Part shown: positions 50,997 to 60,540 of the stretch, piece by piece
Layout of the letters: each line of letters begins with the position of its first letter
Numbering within the stretch: the stretch's first letter is position 1
NCBI GenBank assembly: GCA_000009845.1
Contig: AP006628.2
Location: forward strand, 530,590-594,589
From: Onion yellows phytoplasma OY-M
GTDB lineage: Bacteria; Bacillota_I; Bacilli_A; Acholeplasmatales; Acholeplasmataceae
Reading direction: 5' to 3'
Length of the DNA: 64,000 bases
Made by a program: the position numbers and the translations under genes
Notes under the pieces: generated by a model
Told to the model about the DNA's origin: nothing
Database searches by the model: none
Seen by the model: the letters and a program-made list of their open reading frames with translations, nothing else

Positions 50997-51414
50997 TTGA
51001 ATGTATTTAAAAACGACAAAAACCTTAATTTATTTTATCATCGGCTTTTATTCTTAGGAATTTACCAAACCACTAATATCTATGCTTTACCCACACCTTA
51101 TACCTTTTACAACGCTGTAACGCTTTTAACTATGGCGAAAGCATCAATATCATTAATAATAATAATACCCAAGATGAATTACAAACCTTAACTGAAGAAA
51201 ACAAGCAATTAAAAAAAAGATTATTAAAATTAGAAAACCAATCTCTTATCGAACAAATTCAACAAAAAACTAACCAAAACACTAATAACTCTAATGTAAC
51301 CAATATTAAAACTAACTTATTAACTAAACTTTATTATTATTTCCATCACTTATTACATTTTAATAACGATAATTTAACTTTAACCAACAGTATTATCGAT
51401 TTAGAAAACCATTA
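50997..51414 (+). pseudogene. Small secreted/membrane coiled-coil protein, frameshifted
   Basis: AAAGGAGG at 50990 fits ATG 51001, reading MYLKTTKTLIYFIIGFY and then a stop. Adding one or two shifts gives LGIYQTTNIYALPTPYTFYN and later NYGESINIINNNNTQDELQTLTEENKQLKKRLLKLENQ, ending near 51414. This is a signal peptide or span followed by a coiled coil. The 64-codon frame 50997-51191 mixes two of these frames. Broken PMU accessory gene. Confidence 0.6.
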
Positions 51415-51451
51415 ATCACCTAATAAATTAAAAGAAAGTGAGTCAAATCAT

Positions 51452-53423
51452 ATGGCTAAAAAAATAATTAAAACCAAAAAAAATCAATCAAAATCCAATA
51501 AAAAATCACCTCAATCAAAAAACAATAAAACTACCAAAACAATTATCAAAAGAAAAACTCCAACTCCTAAAATCATTATCGCAACTCAAACGCAAAAAGA
51601 AAACTGGTTTTTTAAAATCATCAAAAATTTCTTTAATATCCTCGTCTACTTCATACCATTATTATTAATTGGTGGGGCTATCTATTGGACCCTTTTTAAA
51701 TTCTTTCCTGATATTTTCAACCAAATTAACATTTTTACAAGCGATATCGCTACCAAAACCAAAACTTTATACGATAAAGCCACACAACCAATTCGTCAAG
51801 TTATCGAATATATCTATAATAAATTAACAGGCAACGATAAAGATCCTAATCATATTCCTTCACCACAAAATAAATTAGGTTATTATCTAACAACCACCTT
51901 AAGTGTTATCGGGATTTGTTTAGGATTTGGGAAAATTGGTAATTGGTTAAAAAATGGGAAGAAAAAGACTATCAAAAAAGGAACTAAAACTATCATTCAA
52001 AAAAAAGCTACTTCAAAAATAGCTAATATCGGTGGTAAAATCCTTAAAATTGGTAGTAAAGCTTTATTTTTGGTTTCTTTAGCTTCAACTGCTTATGAAA
52101 TTTACCAATTTTATCACGAAGAAACTAAAACCCCTAATCCTCCACAACAATTAACCCATCAAATCGAAAATCCTTCAATTACCAATATACAAACACCATC
52201 CACCCAACAAACACAAAAACCAACCATCATAAAAAATGAAGAACCAAATATAACTAATAATAACGAATCTAAAACAGAAATAACTCAAGAAGAAAGTACA
52301 ACTGGCAACCTTAACAATCCCTGATAAAGGTTCAGTTGAAAAATCTCCAACTGAACCTATCTTATTACAACAAGAACAACTCCAACAAACACCATCACTT
52401 GGCGAGGAATTAAAAGAAACTAACCAAACAACAGAAACACAACAACTAACTCCTGAAGAAATCATCAAAGCCAAACACTTATTAGAAATTCAACTTCAAC
52501 AAGAAAAAATTAATAGTTTAACTTTAGAAACACAAAAAGCTAATTTAGAACATGATTTAACTCAAAAACAAGAAGAATTAGAAAATAATCAAAAACTTTC
52601 TGAACAAGAAAAACAAGAACTTCAAAAAGAAATCAATCAACAAACTGACAAAATCCGTTCTAAAGAAAACGAAATCTTTACCCAAGACCAAAAGATTAAT
52701 CAACTAGAAACTGATCTTCATCAAGAAAAAACCATTAACACTGAAAAAGAAAAACAAATTAATGAATTAATCAATCAAATCAACGAAAAACAACAAATTA
52801 ACGACCAACTCCAAACCCAACTCCAAGAACAAAAAAACTTAATCGAAATCAAACAACAAGAATTAGAAACCAACCAACAACTATCAGAACAACAAAAACA
52901 AGAACTCCAAACCGAAATTACTCAATTACAACAAACTTTAACAACAAAAGAAAAAGAATATCAAGAAACTATCCAACAAAAAGACCAAGAAATCACCCAA
53001 CTAAACCAAATCATCCACGAACAAGCCAATGAAATTAACCGTTTAAGCGAAGAATTAGAACAACAAATCGATAAATGGGTGCAACAAGGTCTTCACATTG
53101 AAGCTTTAGAAGGAACCATTAAAGCTTTAGAAAACGCGTCTAGTAAATATATCGAAGAAAACGCCGAACTCCGTCATGAAATCAATAAACTTAAAGAACA
53201 ACTAAAAGACGAACAAAAATCCCACGAAGCCACTAAAGTAACCTTAAAAGAAAAAAGTGATAAATTAACCCGCGAAACTGAAGTATATACCCACCTCAAA
53301 GAAACCATAGATAACCAAAAAACCTGGAAAGGTTCCCTTCAACCTGTTAAAGATAAAATCATTGATTACGCAAATAAAACAGTCGATAAAGTAACCTCTT
53401 GGTTTAAACGAAGATGGTTTTAA
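51452..53423 (+). pseudogene. Large membrane and coiled-coil protein, one-base frameshift
   Basis: About 656 codons in two frames: 51452-52324, then a 1-nt shift near 52310, then open to 53423. The N-terminal 50 residues are Lys/Thr-rich. Two membrane regions follow (about 58-85 and 145-165), plus a third near 200, and then from about residue 310 a very long coiled coil of Gln/Glu/Lys heptads. The C-terminus is basic (SWFKRRWF). A single base would restore the frame, so it may be a sequencing error or phase variation. Unknown function. Confidence 0.72.
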
Positions 53424-53488
53424 TAAATATTAAAAATTAAATATGTTAAAATAGTAATATATTTAAAATTACCCAAAAGGGGCTAAGA

Positions 53489-54223
53489 ATGTTTAATATC
53501 ATCAAAAAAACAATTAAATGGATTTTTATCATATTAGGGGTACTTCTTTTTTTATTGATTGGTTGGATTGTTTTAACCGAAATGAACATCATTAAATTAC
53601 CGAAAGAAGAAATCCCTATTTTAAAAGAAACCAAAGCTGATATAAAAAAAGAATGGGATGAAACTGATCATAAAGGAAGAATACAACCAATGATTGAAAT
53701 TCATTACACTTTTGATGGTCTTAATGGGATTGGTTATTATCAACAACAATTTCAAGCCAAAAAAGGTAGTCATCACAATATTTTAACCGCTCAAGAACGT
53801 ATCGAATCCCAACCTGAACCCACTAACCTCGCTAGTTACATCAAGGACCGTCATCCTTTCGACCGTTGGAATAAAGATGGTGATACCTATAATCACACCA
53901 CTTTTAACGGCTTTAACAGCGCTCATTTCTATACCAAAGATGACAGTTATTTAGATAATTATGTTAATTTCGAAAAACACGAACACAAAGGCCCAGGTTA
54001 CAACAAATTAATTCTTAAATACAAAGGTCCAAAACACTTCTTAGAAGACGACAAAGATTACTACCTTGGTCGTGCATTTGTTCATAACTCCAATTTCAAA
54101 TTAACCAATTTCCACCTCCACTTCAACCCTGTCCGTAAAACTTTATCTCTTTACCAAGATAAACATAATTATGATAAAGTTAAAGAGGTTAAAAATGGAA
54201 AAAATCAACCTGGATGGACATAA
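53489..54223 (+). CDS. Membrane protein with the PMU 'DRWNKDGDTYNH' domain
   Basis: 244 residues. An N-terminal span (about 8-30) is followed by a linker and a globular domain with HYTFDGLNGIGYYQQQF, HPFDRWNKDGDTYNHTTFNG, FEKHEHKGPGYNKLILKYKG and LGRAFVHNSNFKLTNFHLHF. The same domain ends the AAA protein upstream (50418-50923), where one base pair difference breaks it. No known family recognised. Pattern of aromatic and charged strands suggests a beta fold. AAAAGGGGCTAAGA precedes the ATG. Confidence 0.75.
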   Translation: MFNIIKKTIKWIFIILGVLLFLLIGWIVLTEMNIIKLPKEEIPILKETKADIKKEWDETDHKGRIQPMIEIHYTFDGLNGIGYYQQQFQAKKGSHHNILTAQERIESQPEPTNLASYIKDRHPFDRWNKDGDTYNHTTFNGFNSAHFYTKDDSYLDNYVNFEKHEHKGPGYNKLILKYKGPKHFLEDDKDYYLGRAFVHNSNFKLTNFHLHFNPVRKTLSLYQDKHNYDKVKEVKNGKNQPGWT

Positions 54224-54272
54224 AAATATCAACTTTAAATTCCAGGAATAAAATAAAAGGAGTTTTTAATTA

Positions 54273-54680
54273 ATGTTTAAATTTCAACATAATTTATTAT
54301 TCTTGAATATATTTATATTTATTTTATTAGGATTTTTTTTAATTACTAATAATAATCAAGTGATAGCGGCCCCTCATGAAGAGCGTGTTGGTGATATGAG
54401 AATCGTTAATATAACTTTTTCAGATATTAATAGTATTAAAAATTTTCAACCATTTTCACAATATTTTGATTTTACACTAACTGGTCCACGTTATAATGGA
54501 AATATAGCACAATTTGCAATGATTTGGAAAATTAAAAATCCACCTCATAATTTATTAGGTGTTTTTTTTGATAATAATACAAGAGACGATGAAGATGATA
54601 AATATACTTTAGAAGAATTAAAACAAATGGGTAATGGAGCAAAAAATATGTATATTTTTTGGCAATATGAACAAAAATAA
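54273..54680 (+). CDS. SVM-signal secreted protein, putative effector
   Basis: 135 residues. The first 33 (MFKFQHNLLFLNIFIFILLG... ending VIAA) are the conserved SVM signal sequence of phytoplasma secreted variable proteins. The mature part, about 100 residues starting APHEERVGDMR, is unique and without cysteine. Secreted by Sec into the host phloem and a candidate effector. AAAGGAGTTTTTAATTA precedes the ATG, identical to that of the next gene. Confidence 0.85.
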   Translation: MFKFQHNLLFLNIFIFILLGFFLITNNNQVIAAPHEERVGDMRIVNITFSDINSIKNFQPFSQYFDFTLTGPRYNGNIAQFAMIWKIKNPPHNLLGVFFDNNTRDDEDDKYTLEELKQMGNGAKNMYIFWQYEQK

Positions 54681-54713
54681 TTTTTCTGAATTAATAAAAG
54701 GAGTTTTTAATTA

Positions 54714-55049
54714 ATGTTTAAATTTCAACATAATTTATTATTCTTGAATATTTTGCTATTTATAGTTTTAGAAATGTTCTTAATTACTAATTATTTTCAT
54801 CAAGTAATGGCTGCGCCTAAAAAACATGGAAAAGATATAATTTCATCCAAGGAAGAAGTAAAAGATAATGTAAAAAAATATTACGAATTATATAATACTC
54901 TTGAAAATTATTCAGAAGAAGAAAGGAATAAAATTATTCAAATGTTATCAGATCCAGCAATAATAAAAACATTAGAAGAAAAAATTAAAGAAACTAAAAC
55001 TCATGAAAAAGGTTCTTCTTACAAAAAACCTGATAATTTAAAAAAATAA
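54714..55049 (+). CDS. SVM-signal secreted protein, putative effector
   Basis: 111 residues with the same SVM signal start (MFKFQHNLLFLNI) and upstream sequence as its neighbour but an unrelated mature part. That part is about 78 residues, highly charged helices (KDNVKKYYELYNTLENYSEEERNKI and following). The shared 5' block and different ends illustrate the mosaic way these effectors are made. A terminator follows. Confidence 0.85.
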   Translation: MFKFQHNLLFLNILLFIVLEMFLITNYFHQVMAAPKKHGKDIISSKEEVKDNVKKYYELYNTLENYSEEERNKIIQMLSDPAIIKTLEEKIKETKTHEKGSSYKKPDNLKK

Positions 55050-55078
55050 TTTAAAATTAATTTTTTTAAAAGCAAACC

Positions 55079-55104
55079 AAGACCCTCATCAGGGTCTTTT
55101 TTTT
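55079..55104 (+). terminator. Terminator of the SVM pair
   Basis: AAGACCCT, CATC, AGGGTCTT and a T-run. Confidence 0.9.
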
Positions 55105-55145
55105 ATTTAACAACATACAACAACTTGGAAAGGAAACCAAAAACC

Positions 55146-55343
55146 ATGTTCATCAAAAAAATCTTTCAATCTTTACCTAGTAATCTCATCTTTTTCATCA
55201 TCATTTTACTTTTATTTATTCCAATTATAATCGTTTATTATGTCATTAAATTCTATCTTTTCACCGTCAAACTAAGTATTCACCAATTAAAAAAAGGAAT
55301 AGTGGTTCAATTTTATCAACATTTAACCACGAAGCGACTTTAA
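55146..55343 (+). CDS. Small membrane protein
   Basis: 65 residues from ATG 55146 (GGAAAGG lies 15 bases upstream; the earlier in-frame TTG 55125 overlaps that site and is unlikely). MFIKKIFQSLPSN, then a 24-residue span and an amphipathic basic tail. Five bases separate it from the next gene. Recurrent PMU gene type, function unknown. Confidence 0.6.
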   Translation: MFIKKIFQSLPSNLIFFIIILLLFIPIIIVYYVIKFYLFTVKLSIHQLKKGIVVQFYQHLTTKRL

Positions 55344-55348
55344 TTATC

Positions 55349-55597
55349 ATGTGGAATTTAATTAATACTTGGTTAACTAAGTTAAATAATAACCTTAAAA
55401 CTATAAGTGATTATTTCTTTACTTATCAAAATCAATGGTTAAATTTAGGTTTATTAACAATTATTTTATTATTTCTTCCTCATCTTTTATATCTAATTGA
55501 TTTTCTTTTTAAATGTCTTTATCATATAATTAAATTTATTTATTATTTAGGAAAATATCTTTTCTTATTATTTCAAAAACTTTTTAAGAAAGAATGA
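55349..55597 (+). CDS. Small membrane protein with two spans
   Basis: 82 residues; amphipathic start, two spans (about 33-55 and 60-78) and a KKE end. No clear ribosome binding site; probably coupled to the gene just upstream. The stop overlaps the ATG of the YqaJ gene (ATGATTA), so these three are one unit. Confidence 0.6.
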   Translation: MWNLINTWLTKLNNNLKTISDYFFTYQNQWLNLGLLTIILLFLPHLLYLIDFLFKCLYHIIKFIYYLGKYLFLLFQKLFKKE

Positions 55598-56244
55598 TTA
55601 TTATGCAAATCAAAAACTTAAATCAACACACCAAATTATGGTATCAACATCGCAAAAAATATATTAACGCTTCCGAAATCGCTTCCATTACGGGGTTAGA
55701 TCCTTTTCGTTCGATGAAACAATTAGTTCATGATAAACTCTTTGGCACGACTTTTACTTCCAATCAATACACTCTCCATGGCCAAAAAATGGAACCTATC
55801 GCTAGAGAATTTTTCAATCAAAAAACCAATTTAACTTTCGAAGACACCATTTTCACTGATGACAAGGTTAAAATGTTTTCGGCTTCTTTGGATGGCTACA
55901 ACGAAAAACATCAAGCTGTTTTAGAAATTAAATGTCCTTATGTGAATAAAAACCAAGCAGTCTCATCCACTTGGACTCATTTTTTAACTCACCCTCAGCT
56001 CGAAAATATCCCCCAATATTACTGGGCCCAAGTTCAATGTCAACTATATTGTAGTCAAGCTAACTTCGCTTACTTTTTAGTTTATTTTAATGACCAAAAC
56101 TATCATGTAGTCCGCATTTACCAAAATAAAACCTTTATCATCAAAATGATTCAAGACAGTCAAAAATATTTAGAACTTTTGATTAAAGTTACAGAAGAAT
56201 TAACAAAAACCACTTATTTAAAACAATTAAGCAAAATCAAATAA
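55594..56244 (+). CDS. YqaJ-type viral recombinase / exonuclease
   Basis: 216 residues of the YqaJ (lambda-exonuclease-like) PD-(D/E)XK family. It shows W...R...INASEIASITGLDPF at the start, the catalytic SASLDGY...AVLEIKCPY, and the later YYWAQVQCQLYCSQANFAYF with the conserved Gln residues. It resects double-strand ends to feed single-strand annealing, fitting a replicating or recombining element. The ATG could be 55594 or 55603 (MQIKNLNQH). No partner annealing protein other than SSB is seen. Confidence 0.88.
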   Translation: MIIMQIKNLNQHTKLWYQHRKKYINASEIASITGLDPFRSMKQLVHDKLFGTTFTSNQYTLHGQKMEPIAREFFNQKTNLTFEDTIFTDDKVKMFSASLDGYNEKHQAVLEIKCPYVNKNQAVSSTWTHFLTHPQLENIPQYYWAQVQCQLYCSQANFAYFLVYFNDQNYHVVRIYQNKTFIIKMIQDSQKYLELLIKVTEELTKTTYLKQLSKIK

Positions 56245-56260
56245 TTTATTCATATTTTTA

Positions 56261-56288
56261 GACCTTCAATTTGAAGGTCATTTTTTTA
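56261..56288 (+). terminator. Rho-independent terminator
   Basis: GACCTTCAA / TTGAAGGTC with two-base centre, then a seven-T run. Confidence 0.9.
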
Positions 56289-56319
56289 TACCCAAATATA
56301 AAAATCAAAGGAGAAATCA

Positions 56320-56934
56320 ATGATGAAATTAATCGTTTTTGAAGGCATTGACGGGAGTGGAAAAACTTCTCTTATTCACGCCCTTCAACCCCTCTTAAAA
56401 ACCCCTCATCAACTGTATCAAGGATTAGGAAGTAGTTCACTTGGGAAGGAAATTAGAGATTTATTTTTAAATTTTCAACAAGTAGATTATCTCACTCGTT
56501 TTTATTTAAGTCTCGCTAATATGGCTCAAATCCAAGTAGAATTATTTAAAAATAAACAATTAATCATCTTAGACCGTTGGTTACCATCTACTTATGCTTA
56601 TCAATTATTTCCTTTTTTTAAGGAAAAGAAACTAACTAATTTACCTTTAAAACAAATTTTCAATATCAATCATGAAACTATTTTAAAAAAACCTGATTTA
56701 TTAATTTATTTAGAGATTGACCCTCAAATCGGAAAAACCAGAAAGAAAAAACAAAAAAGCCACCAAAGAGATCTGATTGAAAGAAAATCATTAACTTATT
56801 TTCAAACCGTGTGCCAAGGATACAAACATTATCTCACTCATTACACTCGTGACATTAAACAATTAATCTTAAACGGAACCGACCACATTCCATCTAATAT
56901 TCAAAAAATTATGAAATATTTAGGAGAAATCTAA
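56320..56934 (+). CDS. tmk: PMU thymidylate kinase
   Basis: 204 residues. P-loop FEGIDGSGKTS (7-17), the DR motif LDRWLPSTYAYQ and a lid-like KTRKKKQKSHQRD. Converts dTMP to dTDP, supplying dTTP for PMU replication. PMU copies of tmk are diverged from the chromosomal gene and may be partly altered in activity; key motifs are here. ATG 56323 directly behind the first ATG is equally likely. AAAGGAGAAATCA precedes them. Confidence 0.92.
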   Translation: MMKLIVFEGIDGSGKTSLIHALQPLLKTPHQLYQGLGSSSLGKEIRDLFLNFQQVDYLTRFYLSLANMAQIQVELFKNKQLIILDRWLPSTYAYQLFPFFKEKKLTNLPLKQIFNINHETILKKPDLLIYLEIDPQIGKTRKKKQKSHQRDLIERKSLTYFQTVCQGYKHYLTHYTRDIKQLILNGTDHIPSNIQKIMKYLGEI

Positions 56935-57101
56935 TGGCTATTGTTATTAAGAAAAAATGTAAAAATGGTAATCTTTATTTTTATTACCATAATGGAAAAA
57001 TTAAAACTCTTAAACCTGATGGGACTATTACCTGGAAAACCAAAAAAATTAAGAAAGGAATAATCAAAGATGTTAACAAATACCAGTTTTTACCACATTA
57101 A
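56934..57101 (+). CDS. Small 55-residue protein with a DUF2963-like motif
   Basis: ATG 56934-56936 after AGGAGAAATCTA, overlapping the tmk stop by 1 nt. It reads MAIVIKKKCKNGNLYFYYHN then GKIKTLKPDGTITWKTKKIKK. The GK..T..PDGTI pattern recalls DUF2963 repeats. The 3' end overlaps the next gene by 32 nt in another frame. Confidence 0.5.
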   Translation: MAIVIKKKCKNGNLYFYYHNGKIKTLKPDGTITWKTKKIKKGIIKDVNKYQFLPH

Positions 57102-57681
57102 ACAATTTAACACTAACGCTCAATGTGTTAATATTTTAAAAAAACTTTTTTATCAAACATCATTTTCATTTACTTTTAATAAATATATGATTCATCATCA
57201 CTCTCTTCTTGATAAATATTTAACTGATAACAACTATAACTCCCAAAGCCAAAAAGTCATCCGCGGAAAAATTAACGAATACCTTATTTTACTCTATTTT
57301 CAAAACCAAGGCATCATTCATTTATATCCTCAAGTTTATTTATTCTTCATCCCAGATATTAAATTTGATTTAGTATTATTCTCCCAAACCAAGCGCATAA
57401 TTGCCTTCAATTTCAAAACATGCCTTCGTGAACGCTATAAACAAGCCATGGTAGAAGGACAACAATTAAAAAAATTAGACACACGTTTTGAATATTATTT
57501 ATTAACCAATGATGCCACCGAAACCCAAAGACTCAACAACAAAATTACAAATGGTAAAGTCCAAGGCATCAATCAAGTCATTAATTTATTTTCTCCCGAA
57601 GCTAATCTTTTTTTCAAAAACCTAATACAAAAAAACTTCATCCCTTTCAACAACATTAATTTAATTAAAAATAAGGAGTAA
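57070..57681 (+). CDS. Possible PD-(D/E)XK nuclease-like protein
   Basis: 203 residues. The central segment RGKINEYLILLYFQNQG...PDIKFDLVLFSQTKRIIAFNFKTCLRERYKQA fits a restriction-endonuclease core: a glutamate helix, Asp on one strand, then (N)xK followed by a helix with RER. The second acidic residue of the motif appears as Asn, so activity is uncertain. It starts after AAGGAATAATCAAAG, overlaps the 55-residue gene and lies 4 nt before dnaB. It is likely to work in PMU replication or recombination. Confidence 0.55.
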   Translation: MLTNTSFYHIKQFNTNAQCVNILKKLFYQTSFSFTFNKYMIHHHSLLDKYLTDNNYNSQSQKVIRGKINEYLILLYFQNQGIIHLYPQVYLFFIPDIKFDLVLFSQTKRIIAFNFKTCLRERYKQAMVEGQQLKKLDTRFEYYLLTNDATETQRLNNKITNGKVQGINQVINLFSPEANLFFKNLIQKNFIPFNNINLIKNKE

Positions 57682-57685
57682 AATA

Positions 57686-59185
57686 ATGAATCATTTAACT
57701 AACGAACAACAAGCCTTAATCCAAATCATTAATTATATCGAACAAGGCCAATGGGAAAAATTAAACCTTTATTGTCAAATAATCAACCCTAAATATCTTC
57801 AAGAAGCCCATCATCAAAAAATCTTTAACGCTTTAAGATATTTATTTTTAGAAAGAACCATATCTCATCCGTGGGACAAAATCACTACCAAACCCATCAT
57901 TATCAAAGAATTACTCGCCTATCTTCAAACCCATTTTCCCCAAGATCACTTTACGAAAGAATCATTATTTTTTTTAAATAATGATTTTAGTAAGGAAAAT
58001 AACCTTAATTTTTTAGCTAACTTAAAACATACCTATACCCAAGAAAAACTATTTCAACAATTAATAAAAATCATTAGCCCCGCATACGAAAACCAAGACC
58101 CTTACCACAAAAATTTATATTACCAAGAAATATTTGATAAATTAAGGAATTTTATCTCTTCAATTCCTCATAAAAATGATAAAAATCTCTTTAATTTAAA
58201 CCAAATGGTCTCTTTACATCCTGAATTTTTTGAAACCGATAATACCGCAAAACAAAAAATTCAAGAAGAATATTACCGCTTATCAGAAACTTTCAAAGGA
58301 CTAAACCAAGCTACCAAGGGATTTAAAAAAGGTCAAATCATCACCATTGGCGGTTATACAGGGTTAGGAAAAACCACTTTTGTTTATAATCTGCTGTTAG
58401 ATATCGCCAAAACCAAGTATCAAGAAACTCACCATCATCCCCATCTCTTAATTTTTTCTTATGAAATGACCTTAGAAGAAAATTTAAGTCGTTTATTATC
58501 TCACCAAACTAAAATTCCTTTAAATGTTATTTTAGATAAAAATTTGGAAGATTCAAGTATCACACAACAAACCTACATGGAAAGGATGAATGACACTAAA
58601 CAATTCTTTTCTAAACTTAACTTATCCTTTAGTTATGATAAAACTAAAAAAATAGATTATATCATTGATTTAGTTTATCGCCTTTATTTAGAAGCAAAAG
58701 TGGAAATCATTGTCATCGACCATCTCCAAATCACCAAAGCGACTAATCATTTTGATAATGACCGCCTAGCCATTGACGAAATCATGACTAAACTTAAAGA
58801 AATCGCTATAGAATTAAATATTGTTATTATCATTTTATCTCAATTTTCCCGAGATACTTATTCTAATTATAATGGTAAATCACCAGAAATCACCGCTTTA
58901 AAAGGTTCAGGAGGGATCGAAACTAACTCAGATATCGTCTTAATGATGTCTGAATTCCAACCCAAACTATCAAAAGATAAAACAAAACCTTTTAATATCT
59001 ATAATTCAACCTTAAATCAACTATATTTAGAATCTGATAATAACGATAATCAAAAAATCATTGAAGTAAATATCAAAAAAAATCGCAGTGGCGCCAAAAA
59101 AACCTTAATTTATCATTTTGAAATGACTACCCAAACCTTCCAAGAAATCGGTTATGTTTTACCTTATCAAATCGAAACTTTTTAA
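57686..59185 (+). CDS. dnaB: PMU replicative DNA helicase DnaB
   Basis: 499 residues. A diverged N-terminal domain (1-190) is followed by the RecA-like core with Walker A GGYTGLGKTTF (near 220-230), YEMTLEENLSRLLS, Walker B IIVIDHLQI, LSQFSRD and the C-terminal KNRSGAKKTLIYHF. It unwinds DNA at the PMU fork with the primase encoded next. AAGGAG precedes the ATG. A broken homologue lies at 46687-46950. Confidence 0.94.
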   Translation: MNHLTNEQQALIQIINYIEQGQWEKLNLYCQIINPKYLQEAHHQKIFNALRYLFLERTISHPWDKITTKPIIIKELLAYLQTHFPQDHFTKESLFFLNNDFSKENNLNFLANLKHTYTQEKLFQQLIKIISPAYENQDPYHKNLYYQEIFDKLRNFISSIPHKNDKNLFNLNQMVSLHPEFFETDNTAKQKIQEEYYRLSETFKGLNQATKGFKKGQIITIGGYTGLGKTTFVYNLLLDIAKTKYQETHHHPHLLIFSYEMTLEENLSRLLSHQTKIPLNVILDKNLEDSSITQQTYMERMNDTKQFFSKLNLSFSYDKTKKIDYIIDLVYRLYLEAKVEIIVIDHLQITKATNHFDNDRLAIDEIMTKLKEIAIELNIVIIILSQFSRDTYSNYNGKSPEITALKGSGGIETNSDIVLMMSEFQPKLSKDKTKPFNIYNSTLNQLYLESDNNDNQKIIEVNIKKNRSGAKKTLIYHFEMTTQTFQEIGYVLPYQIETF

Positions 59186-59195
59186 GGAGTAAATA

Positions 59196-60521
59196 ATGAA
59201 TAATCAAACTAAAATTAACCACATCAAAACTAATTTCCCTATGTCGGTTTTATTAAAAAAATTAAATATTCTCCCACCAAACTTCAACGACAAATATCGC
59301 TTCCCTTGTCCCATCCATCAAGGTCAAAATCCAACAACTTGTCATATCAATGAAAACAACAATATTCATTGTTGGAAATGTGGTCGTGATTATGACGTAA
59401 TTGATGTTTATCAAGAAGTTAGAAGAAATAAAAACTTTCCTGAGGTTGTTAATAGAATTTATCATTTTATGAAAACTCAAGAATTTAAAACTTTAAACCA
59501 ACAAGAAAAAGAAAGCAATAAAATAACCACTAATCCTTTTAAAAAACCATATCAATCCCAAACATCTCATCCAATTGATGAAACCCAAATCCAACTCATC
59601 AAAAACCAATTATTTAAAGAAATCTCACCCTTATTTAATCAAATTAGAGATTATTATCATTATTTATTAACTTCTAATCGAAATAACGAAAGTCATTTAG
59701 GAATAGAATATTTAACCCAAAAAAGAAAACTAACTCTAGAAACCATTAAAGAATTTAAATTAGGATACGCCCCTTTATCTAATAAACCTTTATCTTTTCG
59801 ATTCATCAATTTTTTAAAAAAGAAAAACATTAACATTGATAAATTATTAGAATATGGTTTTATTAAAGAAAAAACCAACCATCAAGGAACAAAATACTAT
59901 CACGATACTTTTCATGGTTCCATCATTATCCCTATTGAAAATGGTTATCATCAAACTTTTCATTTTTATCAAAACCATTTTCGCGAGACTAGTTATTTCC
60001 AACCCAAATACCAATCTTTAACGAATTTCAGTCAAACACCCACTTTTTATTTCAGTTATCGTTTTTTTGAAGCTTTACCATATATTAAACAAACAAAAAC
60101 CATCATCATTCATGAAGGTTTTTTTGATGTTATAAGTTGTTATCAATATGGAATTAAGAACGTGGTCGGTCTCATTTGTGTCACTCAATTACTTTCTCAA
60201 GTTCAAATAGAAATCCTCAAAACAGAAAACATCAAAGTTATTATCGCCTTAGACAACGACGAAACAGGGAGAAAACGCAGTGAAGTCTTAGGAAAACAAC
60301 TAAAATTAAATCAAATCCCTTATGAAATCCGCAGGATTTTACCACCATATGATGAAACTTGTAAAGATGTTGATGATTTATTACGTCAATATGGCAAAAC
60401 AGCTTATCAAAAATGTTTTTTAGACCCATATATTACTTATGAAGAGGCTAGAAAAAAAATCATAGTCGATTTAGCCATTCATTTTTTTGGTAAAGATAAA
60501 GTAGAAATTATTAACGAATAA
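59196..60521 (+). CDS. dnaG: PMU DNA primase DnaG
   Basis: 441 residues, shorter than cellular primases (about 600). Zinc-binding CHC2 domain with C38-x2-H41 and C59-x2-C62. The Toprim core has IIIHEGFFDVISCYQYG (Glu near 305) and ALDNDETGRKRS (near 350). The C-terminal helicase-binding region is much reduced, so contact with DnaB may differ. It starts 10 nt after dnaB behind AAGGAG, a clear replication operon. Confidence 0.93.
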   Translation: MNNQTKINHIKTNFPMSVLLKKLNILPPNFNDKYRFPCPIHQGQNPTTCHINENNNIHCWKCGRDYDVIDVYQEVRRNKNFPEVVNRIYHFMKTQEFKTLNQQEKESNKITTNPFKKPYQSQTSHPIDETQIQLIKNQLFKEISPLFNQIRDYYHYLLTSNRNNESHLGIEYLTQKRKLTLETIKEFKLGYAPLSNKPLSFRFINFLKKKNINIDKLLEYGFIKEKTNHQGTKYYHDTFHGSIIIPIENGYHQTFHFYQNHFRETSYFQPKYQSLTNFSQTPTFYFSYRFFEALPYIKQTKTIIIHEGFFDVISCYQYGIKNVVGLICVTQLLSQVQIEILKTENIKVIIALDNDETGRKRSEVLGKQLKLNQIPYEIRRILPPYDETCKDVDDLLRQYGKTAYQKCFLDPYITYEEARKKIIVDLAIHFFGKDKVEIINE

Positions 60522-60540
60522 TTAAAAGGAGAAATTAAAA

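Noticed and set aside
60241-60429. Leftward 62-codon frame within dnaG
   Set aside because: Antisense shadow of the Toprim region.
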